Origin: Aureibacillus halotolerans
Lineage (GTDB): Bacteria > Bacillota > Bacilli > Bacillales > DSM-28697
Assembly (NCBI RefSeq): GCF_004363045.1
Contig: NZ_SNYJ01000010.1
Location: forward strand, 1 to 64,000
Direction: 5' to 3'
DNA: 64,000 nucleotides
Shown: positions 1-8,220 of the stretch, piece by piece
How the letters are laid out: each line of letters starts with the position of its first letter
Position numbering within the stretch: position 1 is the stretch's first letter
Position numbers and translations under genes: made by a program
The notes under the pieces: model-generated
Told to the model about the DNA's origin: nothing
The model's database searches: none
Seen by the model: the letters and a program-made list of their open reading frames with translations, nothing else

Positions 1-46
1 GCCGCCAGCGTTCGTCCTGAGCCAGGATCAAACTCTCCATAATAGT
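1..46 (-). rRNA. rrs: 16S rRNA, 5' end only
   Basis: The reverse complement reads GAGAGTTTGATCCTGGCTCA and continues into GACGAACGCTGGCGGC, the universal start of bacterial 16S rRNA. Only the first ~45 nt lie in the window; the gene runs off the left edge. The exact mature 5' end is approximate. It lies downstream of bofA, as rrnA does in Bacillus subtilis. Confidence 0.97.
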
Positions 47-217
47 ATGGTCTGGCGTTCATCAGTTCTCACTGATGTTCCATTCCTGCGTTGTTGATTT
101 AAGTAAAATCAACGGGATTTATTTTACATGTCTTTCAACATGGCACGTTTTTTGCATTTGACTTCTGTTCAGTTTTCAAAGGACAAACGTTCGTCGCTGT
201 TTTTCAGCAACTTTCAT

Positions 218-247
218 ATAATACCACACCAGAAAACATTTAGTCAA
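218..247 (-). promoter_or_regulatory. rrn promoter P2
   Basis: On the minus strand TTGACT (242-247) is followed after 18 bp by TATTAT (218-223), with a TG-containing extension just upstream of the -10. It lies about 170 bp before the 16S start, a usual place for the proximal rrn promoter. Confidence 0.8.
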
Positions 248-302
248 CATTTTATTAAAAACAAATTTCAACATAATGTGCTTTGTTTTTGGCTGGACGT
301 TT

Positions 303-331
303 AATATACCATAAGGAAAAAACGAATGCAA
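303..331 (-). promoter_or_regulatory. rrn promoter P1
   Basis: On the minus strand TTGCAT (326-331) and TATATT (303-308) are separated by 17 bp. With the promoter at 218-247 it makes the tandem pair typical of Bacillus rrn operons. Confidence 0.7.
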
Positions 332-447
332 CTAATTTCCGTAGATTTATAGAGTACCGATTTCATAATTTTATATTGTTGATGTCGTTACGCATCATTC
401 AAGCGAAGGCTATTTTTCCACAATTAGATCTCGAACAAATAAAAGAC

Positions 448-481
448 CTCTATCGCATCGCTATAAAGCGATGGAATAGAG
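448..481 (-). terminator. Terminator after bofA
   Basis: A long imperfect hairpin (CTCTAT...CATCGCT / AGCGATG...ATAGAG) is followed on the minus strand by GTCTTTTATTTG. It lies just past the bofA stop and separates bofA from the rrn promoters. Confidence 0.7.
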
Positions 482-499
482 ATCTATAGCTGAAACAGT

Positions 500-763
500 T
501 TAGATAAGGAAGTAGCTGACCGCTGCCAATGCCGCCACACCAGGCAACCCTAAAAACCCCGACAGAGCCGCTGTGGCGAGATTAATTGGTACATTAATCC
601 CTAAGTGGCCAAAAAACGTATTCAAGAAAAACAAGAATAGGGCACCAATTAAAACCTTCACAATACTCTTTCCTGCGAAACCAATAACCAGCGCTGCACC
701 TCGCTGCCAAAACAAGAACACAATGACGATGGGCACCAACACAAGAAACCAAATCGGATCCAC
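500..763 (-). CDS. bofA: BofA-family inhibitor of pro-sigma-K processing
   Basis: An 87-residue integral membrane protein with hydrophobic stretches at about residues 4-20 and 25-55 and a Gly/Ala-rich C-terminus. Length, membrane pattern and position match BofA, which in B. subtilis sits in the outer forespore membrane with SpoIVFA and holds the protease SpoIVFB inactive until engulfment signals arrive. The start is GTG at 763, preceded by GGAGGTGA at good distance. Gene order (recR, yaaL, bofA, rRNA) is exactly that of Bacillus. A sigma-E promoter is expected from the family, but I could not place one confidently. Confidence 0.9.
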   Translation of the reverse strand: MDPIWFLVLVPIVIVFLFWQRGAALVIGFAGKSIVKVLIGALFLFFLNTFFGHLGINVPINLATAALSGFLGLPGVAALAAVSYFLI

Positions 764-1102
764 CTTGCCTCACCTCCAGGCCCGTCCAAATGTGTTCTAT
801 ATATATGTAGTGACGATGAGAATGAGACCATTCATTCAGTAGAATTAGTTTCTTAATGCTTTTAAGTTTTCTTATTACTAAGTAAGATGATGTGATCAAA
901 TGCCGAACGACTACCACTATAGGCAAACAGCTACGTCTTCATTTCGCGAGCCTATAGTAAGGTATTGCGCATAGACGTAATCGTTTATTGAAACACTCTT
1001 ATCCTTTCTTCATTCAATAGGACTCACTCTTCACATAAAAAAACAGCTGCTGCATGAGCATAGGGGATTCCATGCTCTAGAGCAAAACTGCTTCATTGTG
1101 AA
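764..1102. other. Intergenic region between yaaL and bofA
   Basis: I see no gene here. On the minus strand a hairpin at 1056-1077 (GAGCAT...ATGCTC) is followed 12 nt later by a run of seven T (1037-1043), a weak terminator candidate for the dnaX-recR-yaaL transcript. The rest should contain the bofA promoter. Confidence 0.5.
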
Positions 1103-1318
1103 TTATGCGCGCTTTATGCTACGATACCTGGCTTCCTTCAATAAAAAGAAATACACTGCTTTTTCAAGCTGTCTTTCAGCGTCAAAATGCCTCGGCAAAT
1201 CAACGCTGTCACGAGCAATGCGCTCCTGTGCTTCCCATTTGGCCTTCACACGATCCAGCGTGTCAAGTAATGTTTGGTCGTATTGCCGCTTAAGACGCTT
1301 TTTTTTAATTCCCCTCAC
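1103..1318 (-). CDS. yaaL: YaaL-family protein (DUF2508)
   Basis: A 71-residue, highly charged, mostly helical protein, rich in Lys/Arg and without signal peptide or membrane segment. It matches the YaaL/DUF2508 family by size, composition and place directly after recR. Its GTG start (1316-1318) overlaps the recR stop codon, so the two are translationally coupled. The molecular function of the family is not established. Confidence 0.85.
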   Translation of the reverse strand: MRGIKKKRLKRQYDQTLLDTLDRVKAKWEAQERIARDSVDLPRHFDAERQLEKAVYFFLLKEARYRSIKRA

Positions 1319-1911
1319 AATTCACGCCGCCCTTCCATTGCTTTAGACAACGTAATCTCATCCGCATATTCGAGGTCTCCTCCGACAGGCAGCCCATGGG
1401 CAATACGAGTAATCTTTATTCCTGTTGGCTTGACGAGACGCGAAATGTACATTGATGTCGCTTCCCCTTCAATGTTCGGATTGGTTGCGAGAATGAGCTC
1501 TTGAACCGTTTCGTCCTGCAATCGCTTGAGCAAATCCGCTACTGAGATGTCTTCAGGTCCGATGCCATCCACTGGTGAAATCGCACCATGCAGCACATGA
1601 TACAAGCCTGAGAACTCTCTCATCCTCTCCATTGCAATCACATCTTTTGGGTCCTGAACGACACAAATGACGGACTGATCGCGGTGGCCATCTGAACAGA
1701 TCGAGCATGGGTCCTTGTCCGTAATATGACCGCACACACTGCAATGCGTTAGCTTTCGCTTCGCATTGACTAAGTTTCTACCGAAATCAAGCACATCGTC
1801 TTCTTTCATGTTTAAGACAAAAAAAGCCAGGCGCACCGCAGTTTTCGGTCCAATTCCCGGCAGTTTAGTGAAGCTGTCAATCAATTTAGATATAGGCTCC
1901 GGATAATGCAC
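1315..1911 (-). CDS. recR: Recombination mediator RecR
   Basis: A 198-residue RecR of full family length. It has a helix-hairpin-helix around LPGIGPKTA (residues 17-25), a four-cysteine zinc site (C57, C60, C69, C72) and a Toprim domain from about residue 80 with [12 protein letters not shown]. RecR works with RecF and RecO to load RecA on SSB-coated single-stranded DNA in gap repair. It is preceded by ebfC/yaaK and followed with overlap by yaaL, the standard operon. Confidence 0.97.
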   Translation of the reverse strand: MHYPEPISKLIDSFTKLPGIGPKTAVRLAFFVLNMKEDDVLDFGRNLVNAKRKLTHCSVCGHITDKDPCSICSDGHRDQSVICVVQDPKDVIAMERMREFSGLYHVLHGAISPVDGIGPEDISVADLLKRLQDETVQELILATNPNIEGEATSMYISRLVKPTGIKITRIAHGLPVGGDLEYADEITLSKAMEGRREL

Positions 1912-1938
1912 GTGTGTCCCTCCTTAAGTCATTACGCT

Positions 1939-2262
1939 TTAAAAGAGACCTGGGATGTTCATGCCTTTAGTAAACTGACCCATTGTTTCGTTTGTCATCT
2001 CTTCTACTTTTTTCAATGCTTCGTTCGTTGCCGCTATTACTAAATCTTGAAGCATTTCAACATCATCAGGATCGACCGCTTCCTGATCAATAATAATCTC
2101 TACAATCTGCTTACTGCCATTTGCAACGACCTTCACCATGCCGCCACCTGCTGTTGCTTCAACGGTCTTTTCAGCAAGCTCTTCTTGAGCTTCCGCCATC
2201 TTTTTTTGCATTTTTTGCATTTGCTTCATCATATTGTTCATATTTCCCATTCCGCCACGCAT
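1939..2262 (-). CDS. yaaK: YbaB/EbfC nucleoid-associated protein
   Basis: A 107-residue protein with the Met/Gln/Lys-rich N-terminal helix ([15 protein letters not shown]) and the [11 protein letters not shown] strand region typical of the YbaB/EbfC family. Members are homodimeric DNA-binding nucleoid proteins. It lies between dnaX and recR, 12 bp after dnaX and 27 bp before recR, as in most Firmicutes. The start ATG at 2262 is preceded by GGAGG. Confidence 0.95.
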   Translation of the reverse strand: MRGGMGNMNNMMKQMQKMQKKMAEAQEELAEKTVEATAGGGMVKVVANGSKQIVEIIIDQEAVDPDDVEMLQDLVIAATNEALKKVEEMTNETMGQFTKGMNIPGLF

Positions 2263-2274
2263 TGCATGACCTCC

Positions 2275-3996
2275 TCATGATTTAATATCTAACCATTCCT
2301 CAGGGACAAGCTTTTTTGCCTCAGCAATCAATGGATCTTCTTCCTCAGGCTCTGCTGATTCAGGAGTTTGCTCACGTTGTGTTTGAATAAACGATTCCCT
2401 AATGTCTTGCCATTGTGTCTGTGGGACCGTAAGCACTCTGTACGGTTTGCCCGTCGTCTTCGCTAGAACCTCTTCTATAATATCACAAACCTGATGCTTG
2501 TTATCAGAAACCATTTGACAATGAATGTCATATTTAAAAGCGAGTAAAAAAGTGTTTTCTGAGGCAGCTACAGGTTCGCTACTAATGAGGGTTGCATGGG
2601 CAGATATTTTTTCATTTTTTATTTGTTCCATCACATCAGGCCATGCTTTTTTGAGTGTTTGAAGCTCCTTTTTTTCAGCCTGAGAGAGCATTCGATGAAT
2701 CTCGGCAACGGGCACCTTTATTTGCTGCCCGCGCGGTCGCTTCCTCGCGGTTTGTTGTGGCGAAGCATCAGAGGCAACCGCTCCAGTTGGTTGTTGTCTC
2801 GCTAGCTTGGACAGCTCTTGCTCTAAAGCAGCGATACGTTTAAGGAGCTCCTCACTCCCTGAACTCGATGTGGACGCTTGGACAGGCGTCGCTTGCTCCT
2901 GCATCACGTTTTCATCTGAGCCCGGGAGTCTCAAGAGAGCGACTTCAAGCATCACTCTCGCGTTACCAGACCATTTCAACTCTTGCTGACTTTCATTTAA
3001 AAGCTTCAGTGTCGCGTGCAACCACGAGGCGTTTGCTTCTGAGGCGAATGATTTAAACCCCTCATCAAGATCGGCCACCTGGAGCAGCTCCTCCATGCTC
3101 GGCGCTTTTTGATACAAAAGGAGATCGCGTAAAAAATAAATTAAGTCTTCTAGTAACCGCTGAGGTTCCTTTCCCTCAGAAATCAGCTGCTCCAGCAGGG
3201 TGAGCGTTGTGGCTGTATTTTCTTCGTATAGGGCTCGCGATAGCCCGAAAAGAGATTCTGCGGTCGCCATTCCTGTCATGCTCATTACGTCTTCTATGGA
3301 GACATGACCGTCACTGAATGAAATGGCTTGATCCAGCATGCTTAGCGCATCCCTCATACCGCCATCAGCAGCTCGTGCAATTCGTTTTAAGGCAACGTCA
3401 TCTGCGGTAACCTGTTGCTCCTGAAGGACAAAAGCCATCCGAGCAACCATGCCATCTATCGTGTGTCGTTTGAACTCGAATCGCTGACAGCGTGAAAGAA
3501 TCGTGGCTGGAATCTTATGCGGCTCCGTTGTTGCCAATATAAACACAACATGTTGCGGTGGCTCTTCCAATGTTTTAAGCAGTGCATTAAAAGCGCCTGT
3601 AGAAAGCATATGCACTTCATCAATAATGTACACCTTATACTTCACCGAGCTAGGGGCGTATTTCACCTTATCACGAATGTCTCGAATTTCGTCCACACCA
3701 TTGTTCGATGCCGCATCAATCTCAATCACGTCAGCAATAGAGCCGTCCATAATACCTCGACATGCATTGCATGTATTGCAAGGCTCGCGAGCAGGGGCTT
3801 GCTCACAATTTATGGCTTTGGCCATTACTTTCGCGGCACTTGTCTTCCCCGTGCCACGAGGACCGGAGAACAAATAGGCATGAGAGAATTTGTTTTTTTC
3901 AATGGCATTTTGCAGCGTGGTCGTCAAATGCTCCTGTCCGACGACATCGGCAAAGGCTTGTGGGCGAAAGGTTCGATAAAGCGCCTGATAACTCAT
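2275..3996 (-). CDS. dnaX: DNA polymerase III subunit gamma/tau
   Basis: A 573-residue clamp-loader ATPase. Walker A GPRGTGKTS is at residues 45-53, the zinc site is C64, C73, C76, C79, Walker B is IIDEVHML near 125, and the SRC box with arginine finger (LSRCQRF) is near 168. The C-terminal part carries a low-complexity Gln/Ser linker and the tau-specific domain. Together with delta and delta' it loads the beta clamp and ties the polymerase to the helicase. A sigma-A-type promoter lies just upstream. Confidence 0.98.
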   Translation of the reverse strand: MSYQALYRTFRPQAFADVVGQEHLTTTLQNAIEKNKFSHAYLFSGPRGTGKTSAAKVMAKAINCEQAPAREPCNTCNACRGIMDGSIADVIEIDAASNNGVDEIRDIRDKVKYAPSSVKYKVYIIDEVHMLSTGAFNALLKTLEEPPQHVVFILATTEPHKIPATILSRCQRFEFKRHTIDGMVARMAFVLQEQQVTADDVALKRIARAADGGMRDALSMLDQAISFSDGHVSIEDVMSMTGMATAESLFGLSRALYEENTATTLTLLEQLISEGKEPQRLLEDLIYFLRDLLLYQKAPSMEELLQVADLDEGFKSFASEANASWLHATLKLLNESQQELKWSGNARVMLEVALLRLPGSDENVMQEQATPVQASTSSSGSEELLKRIAALEQELSKLARQQPTGAVASDASPQQTARKRPRGQQIKVPVAEIHRMLSQAEKKELQTLKKAWPDVMEQIKNEKISAHATLISSEPVAASENTFLLAFKYDIHCQMVSDNKHQVCDIIEEVLAKTTGKPYRVLTVPQTQWQDIRESFIQTQREQTPESAEPEEEDPLIAEAKKLVPEEWLDIKS

Positions 3997-4028
3997 ACGC
4001 GAGCCTCCTTTCCATCTTATCTTCTTCT

Positions 4029-4057
4029 ATTATAGCGAGTACAGCTTCCTTTTTCAA
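4029..4057 (-). promoter_or_regulatory. Promoter of the dnaX operon
   Basis: Minus-strand TTGAAA (4052-4057), 17-bp spacer, TATAAT (4029-4034), about 30 bp before the dnaX start codon. Near-consensus sigma-A promoter. Confidence 0.8.
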
Positions 4058-4070
4058 AAAACCCGAACGC

Positions 4071-4107
4071 AAAAAACGTCCATGCGTTAGTTAACAGCAT
4101 GGACGTT
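4071..4107 (-). terminator. Terminator of the SRP RNA gene
   Basis: AACGTCCATGC and GCATGGACGTT form a perfect 11-bp stem (4075-4107), followed on the minus strand by a T6 run. It lies just past the 3' end of the SRP RNA. Confidence 0.85.
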
Positions 4108-4124
4108 ACTATGTAAAGGTAAAG

Positions 4125-4395
4125 CCGTGCACCTTCTGTCGATCAATTCGTCCCGTGCGTTACGCAAGCAGTTTGCTCGATCCAGGCAACCCCGCGGCAC
4201 ACAAAAGGGTCCGCTTACTGCTGCTTCCTTCCGGACCTGACAGGATTTACGGGTTTCTGTTGCGCAGGACCCAGATGTCAACACCACTTACTTGCGGCAG
4301 ACCATACGACGAACGACCTCGAGAAGGGATTCGGTCCCACTATAGCGGATTGTGGGTACAGGGCACCGCTACCTCCCCACTTAGCACGGCAAATT
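4125..4395 (-). ncRNA. scr: Signal recognition particle RNA, large (Alu-containing) type
   Basis: On the minus strand the conserved domain IV hairpin (GTCAGGTCCGGAAGGAAGCA and following) is clear. The 5' part begins near TGCCGTGCTAAGTGGGGAGG and pairs with the 3' part near 4130, giving a molecule of about 270 nt like the B. subtilis scRNA with an Alu domain. It binds Ffh for co-translational membrane targeting. Ends are approximate; the precursor probably starts near 4429. Its place between tadA and dnaX is the usual one. Confidence 0.93.
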
Positions 4396-4435
4396 TGATA
4401 CCAAAAGTTAGGCACACCAAAAGTGTGCAAGATTT

Positions 4436-4464
4436 ATTATAAAGGCTATAGAGCAAAACTGCAA
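4436..4464 (-). promoter_or_regulatory. Promoter of the SRP RNA gene
   Basis: Minus-strand TTGCAG (4459-4464), 17-bp spacer, TATAAT (4436-4441). It overlaps the 3' edge of tadA, so SRP RNA transcription starts right after that gene. Confidence 0.8.
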
Positions 4465-4465
4465 G

Positions 4466-4945
4466 TCAGACCCTTTTTTTTCGCAAGTCCCTGAAAAAGC
4501 TGGACAGCATCGCTCCACATTCATCTGCCAGCACGCCACTTGTTACCTCGGCCTGGTGATTCATACGGTCATCCTGCAGCAAATTCATCAATGTTCCTGC
4601 ACAACCGCCTTTAGGGTCACTTGCTCCAAAAACGACTCGGCCAATACGCGACAGTACGATAGCTCCGCTACACATGGCACATGGCTCTAAAGTGACGTAG
4701 AGAACAGCGTCATTTAACCGCCAAAAACCGGTGCGTAGACAAGCCAAATCAATCGCTAAAAGCTCCGCATGAGCCACAGCACGCTGCTCTGTTTCACGTA
4801 AATTGTGGGCTTGAGCAATGACTTCACCGTTCTGTACGATAACGGCACCAATCGGCACTTCTCGAATAGCCTCTGCCTGTTTTGCTTGCGCAATCGCCAG
4901 ACGCATATAAGCTTCATCCTGTGTCCGGTCCATCTCCAATTTCAC
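4466..4945 (-). CDS. tadA: tRNA(Arg) adenosine-34 deaminase TadA
   Basis: A 159-residue zinc deaminase with the catalytic HAE motif (H59-E61) and the second zinc motif PCAMC (residues 88-92). TadA converts A34 to inosine in tRNA-Arg(ACG) and is essential in most bacteria. The start is GTG at 4945 with AGGAAAG upstream; an ATG four codons later is too close to its GGAG. Neighbours (SRP RNA and dnaX downstream, yaaH upstream) are as in Bacillus. Confidence 0.96.
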   Translation of the reverse strand: MKLEMDRTQDEAYMRLAIAQAKQAEAIREVPIGAVIVQNGEVIAQAHNLRETEQRAVAHAELLAIDLACLRTGFWRLNDAVLYVTLEPCAMCSGAIVLSRIGRVVFGASDPKGGCAGTLMNLLQDDRMNHQAEVTSGVLADECGAMLSSFFRDLRKKRV

Positions 4946-5005
4946 ACCGCTTTCCTACCAATTCGTTTCTATAGTGTATCAAAATCGATGGCAGGAGAAA
5001 AGAAG

Positions 5006-6649
5006 CTAGGGCTTGCGCAACGTAAATTGCTCCTCTAGTCCTGGCCATATGGCGGGGTCCTCCATGCCAAGACGCCAAAGCGCAAGTCCATTCACCCCTA
5101 ACGTTTGTGCAAGGCGGGCTTTTGCAATAATACTGCGCTCGTTTTCAAACCAAACCTCATGATCTTGCCCATTTTCTGCCGTGTATGTGTAGAACGGGGT
5201 TTGGCTTTCTTCATCAAATTGAATCGTCGCCCCAAATTGGTTGGCTGTCTCAATGGCTCCAGCATATGTTAAATAGCGAGCTTTGCCCGTTTCTAAATTA
5301 AAGTCAAACCCAAAGACCGACACTGCACCTAGTATTTTATTGGCGGGAATTAGTGATGCTGCATAGGTTAATGCCTGCTCCATCCGGCCAATGGACACCA
5401 CTGGTCCTGGACCACTTCCCGGCCATCCGTGCTCGTTGTACAGCATAATAATCACTTGATCAGCTGCTCCACCAATCACCGCATAATCAAAGGGCTTGGC
5501 AAAAGCGCTTGGGTCCTCAGCACTCGTTTTCGACGGCACAGCCACTGAAAAAAAGTAGCCTTCTTGATGGAGTGCATTGCCTAGCTCAATAATAAACTGC
5601 GACAAGCCCTCGCGATCCTCCTCGTAAACCTCTTCGACATCTAAATCAATGCCATCGAAATTAAACTGACGGATGAGATTTAAAATGTTCGCAATCAATG
5701 CCTGTCGGTTTGCGCTAGAGGAAACGAGCTCTTTGACAACATCCTTTGAAATGGTCGCCGGGCCTTCCATATAGAGCAAGTTATGCACAACCGCTAACAC
5801 GCGAACGTTTCGCGCGTGCGCTTGAGCCACTAAGGTTCGAAGAGCTTCATCTGTAAATTCCCCAAACTTACCGAGCGTCGTTGGATTTTCAAAGCGAATT
5901 TGATAATAAAATAAGCTGACGTCTTGTAAATCGTTTGCATGCGCCAAAAAGGAGGCTTCAGATCCTGGAAGCCCCGGACCCTCATCCTCTGTAAAGTACC
6001 CTAACAGTGCGAGCGGTTTGTCGTCCCTTGTACTCACTTCAAGTCGCGATTGCCCCTCGGTTAACCACCCTTCTCTTCCATCAAAAAGACGTACCTTTAG
6101 CCAACCATCACCAGAGCCCGTCACGGTAAAGCGTGCCCCCGTCACTGGCCGGAGCAGCACGCGACCTTTAGTAGACGGTCGATCGTAAATTTGCGCCTGG
6201 CCGATGGTCATCGCTGCAGTATACCCAGGAATTTGGAGGACTTGCCCTACCTGAAGCTCGCCAACATTCACATTGTTTAACGCTTCAAAGCTGGCAACGG
6301 TTGTTTGAAATTTATCCGCTAAACTAAACAACGTATCGCCAGCCTGAACGGTATAGGTGACTTGACGCAATAGAATTTGTCCAACCAACAGCTCCTCCGT
6401 TCGAAGGGTGTTTTGATTGACGAGAGTGGCCTTAGAGATGTTCCATTGCCGTGAAAGTTCTTCAAGCGTATCCCCTTCTTGAACAACATACCCCTGAACC
6501 GACTGCGGAATTTGCAGCCATTGGCCTACGAAAAGTTGACCAATGCCTTCGTTCGCTTCCATTAAAGCTTTAATCGGAACAATATGCTGACGAGCAATAT
6601 CATAAACACTCTCTCCCTCTCTGACTTGATGCCAGATCATTGAAGACAT
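5006..6649 (-). CDS. yaaH: YaaH-like spore glycosidase: three LysM, SH3-like, GH18
   Basis: 547 residues. Three LysM repeats (about 5-48, 52-94 and 97-141, each ending in VGQxLxxP/Q or similar) are followed by a small SH3-like region (150-205) and a GH18 barrel (210-540). The catalytic DxxDxDxE motif is intact as DGIDLDVE near residues 333-340. There is no signal peptide, as in the Bacillus proteins YaaH and SleL, which are made in the mother cell and act on spore cortex peptidoglycan. The start ATG has AGGAGG seven bases upstream. Whether it acts as N-acetylglucosaminidase or epimerase-like cortex enzyme cannot be read from sequence. Confidence 0.9.
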   Translation of the reverse strand: MSSMIWHQVREGESVYDIARQHIVPIKALMEANEGIGQLFVGQWLQIPQSVQGYVVQEGDTLEELSRQWNISKATLVNQNTLRTEELLVGQILLRQVTYTVQAGDTLFSLADKFQTTVASFEALNNVNVGELQVGQVLQIPGYTAAMTIGQAQIYDRPSTKGRVLLRPVTGARFTVTGSGDGWLKVRLFDGREGWLTEGQSRLEVSTRDDKPLALLGYFTEDEGPGLPGSEASFLAHANDLQDVSLFYYQIRFENPTTLGKFGEFTDEALRTLVAQAHARNVRVLAVVHNLLYMEGPATISKDVVKELVSSSANRQALIANILNLIRQFNFDGIDLDVEEVYEEDREGLSQFIIELGNALHQEGYFFSVAVPSKTSAEDPSAFAKPFDYAVIGGAADQVIIMLYNEHGWPGSGPGPVVSIGRMEQALTYAASLIPANKILGAVSVFGFDFNLETGKARYLTYAGAIETANQFGATIQFDEESQTPFYTYTAENGQDHEVWFENERSIIAKARLAQTLGVNGLALWRLGMEDPAIWPGLEEQFTLRKP

Positions 6650-6855
6650 ACCTTCGCCTCCTGTACACTTTTTTACAATGTGTATTCAAAGCAAACGAGG
6701 TTTACGCGTAGACAAGCGTTGAAAAAATAAAGGCTTGAGATAATTTTGGAGAATACTAGGTCAACTTTCGCACCTTAATTTCGGGGACACTTTTAGATAT
6801 AGATGGGTAAACCTGCAATTTATTGTTAGGACCGCTATTACACAAGCTGCCATAC

Positions 6856-7056
6856 GCTCGCTTTCACCCTAAAGGGTACAAGTGCATCATCGACTCAAAA
6901 AGACTTCGTCGTGATTTCTTTGCCGCCGGGCTTCTGCTGCGCCTCCTCGATCGCTTGCGCGCTCTGTGGGGTCTCGCTTAGCTCGCTTTTACACCCTACG
7001 GGTACAAGTGCAACATCGATTCGAAAGGACCTCATCGTGTTTTCTTTGCCGCTGGA
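6856..7056. repeat. Two imperfect ~75-bp direct repeats
   Basis: Copy 1 (6856-6930) and copy 2 (6981-7056) both begin GCTCGCTTT and share ACCCTA..GGGTACAAGTGCA, ATCGA.TC.AAA and TTTCTTTGCCGC in the same order and spacing. Each contains a short CCCT/AGGG inverted repeat. The 50 bp between them are unrelated. Confidence 0.8.
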
Positions 7057-7320
7057 GTCTCACTAGTGGCTGCTTTTGATTTTTCTACGCATGTTTTAAG
7101 CTAAGGCATGGCTCACAAAAAATTTGTTATGAAATTAACTCATCCCAGCTTGAAAGATTCTTTTCCTTTTGGAAGTGTAGGGTAGTAAACATAATATCTT
7201 CACCTAGTAGGTGTCTCTCTTTATTTCAATAGACCTATCTCATATTTTCTCGATTATAAACGCTGCGAAAGTTGAGATACTAAGTAAAAGTGATTTAACT
7301 GTTTTATACAGCTGCCAAAC

Positions 7321-7379
7321 AAAAAAATCCGAAACGGACTATGAAATTCCAACTGATTTCGTAGTCGTACGGATTTTTT
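7321..7379. terminator. Bidirectional terminator downstream of the rhamnose operon
   Basis: A long hairpin with AATCCG / CGGATT at the base and GACTATGAAAT / ATTTCGTAGTC above it, flanked by an A7 run on the left and T6 on the right, can terminate in both directions. It lies about 65 bp past the regulator gene. Confidence 0.85.
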
Positions 7380-7445
7380 CTTTATACATTTAGCACCGGA
7401 CAAGCCAACGCAACGACGAAAGCGAGCGTTTCTCATCAGCCTGAT

Positions 7446-8207
7446 TTAGATACGAACGGTTTGCCATACAACCCCCTCAAGAATATCGGTTGGCACATCG
7501 TCCTCTGGCCAGTCTGTAATGATCCGATCATAATCGGAAAGAGTGCCTAGCGCTGAAAAGGATTGTTGACCAAACTTGCTATGGTCCGCCAACAAAAAGG
7601 CTTGGTCTGCAATGCCTCGCATTTTCCGTTTGATCATACACTGCATCTCGCTTGGTTCACTCACAATTCCTGAAGGCAGATGCAAGCCTCTACAAGACAT
7701 AAACACTTTATTAACATGATAGGAAGATAGGGCCTCTTCTGCCAGACGTCCGACAAACGAAAGTGAGGAAGGACGTAGTGAGCCACCTGTTGAAATCACT
7801 TCAATTTGTTCCTTTCCACTTAGGGCGGTTACCACTTGAATGGCGTTGGTTAAAACGGTCAAGCGCATGTCTGGAAGATGCTGCGCAACGTACCAAGATG
7901 TTGTACTGGCATCTAGCGCAATGGAATCGCCTTCCTTCACCCATTGAACAGCGGCTTTAGAGATCGCGATTTTTTCCTTTGCCTGCAGAACTTCTCTTTC
8001 CAAATAAGGGGTTTCTAAGGACTCCGTGATGCGCACAGCCCCACCATGTGTCCGCTTTAACTTCCCGTCCTTCTCAAGCTTAAAAAGATCTCTACGGATC
8101 GTTTCCTCCGTAACTTGATAAAAGGCACTAAGCTCGTTTACACGGACACTGCCTTGTTCATTCACCTTTTCGAGAATGTTCTGTTGCCTTTCTGCGACTA
8201 ACAACAT
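7446..8207 (-). CDS. DeoR-family regulator of the rhamnose operon
   Basis: 253 residues. The N-terminal winged helix-turn-helix has the family signature (VTEETIRRDLFKLEKDG, then THGGA near residue 52). The C-terminal part is the DeoR sensor domain, related to sugar isomerases, with a TNAIQV and STGG pattern. I start it at ATG 8207 because GGGGGAG lies just upstream and overlaps the end of rhaB. As the last gene of a kinase-isomerase-aldolase set it most likely responds to a rhamnulose or rhamnulose-phosphate signal and represses its own operon; this is inference from context. Confidence 0.88.
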   Translation of the reverse strand: MLLVAERQQNILEKVNEQGSVRVNELSAFYQVTEETIRRDLFKLEKDGKLKRTHGGAVRITESLETPYLEREVLQAKEKIAISKAAVQWVKEGDSIALDASTTSWYVAQHLPDMRLTVLTNAIQVVTALSGKEQIEVISTGGSLRPSSLSFVGRLAEEALSSYHVNKVFMSCRGLHLPSGIVSEPSEMQCMIKRKMRGIADQAFLLADHSKFGQQSFSALGTLSDYDRIITDWPEDDVPTDILEGVVWQTVRI

Positions 8208-8220
8208 CCGTTTCTCCCCC

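Larger units (their letters stand above)
6650..7445. other. Gene-free stretch of about 800 bp
   Basis: No convincing gene on either strand. It contains an imperfect direct repeat (6856-6930 and 6981-7056) and a strong hairpin terminator (7321-7379), annotated separately. The repeat pair and the lack of reading frame suggest decayed or intergenic repetitive sequence. Confidence 0.6.

Noticed and set aside
283-489. Plus-strand 68-codon frame upstream of the rrn genes
   Set aside because: It lies across the rrn promoters and the bofA terminator hairpin and has no ribosome site or family.
2275-3996. Programmed frameshift in dnaX producing a short gamma form
   Set aside because: No clear A-rich slippery site with a stimulating hairpin was seen; Bacillus dnaX usually does not need one.
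3517-4035. Plus-strand 172-codon frame opposite dnaX
   Set aside because: It is the antisense of a strongly conserved gene, with no recognisable domains.
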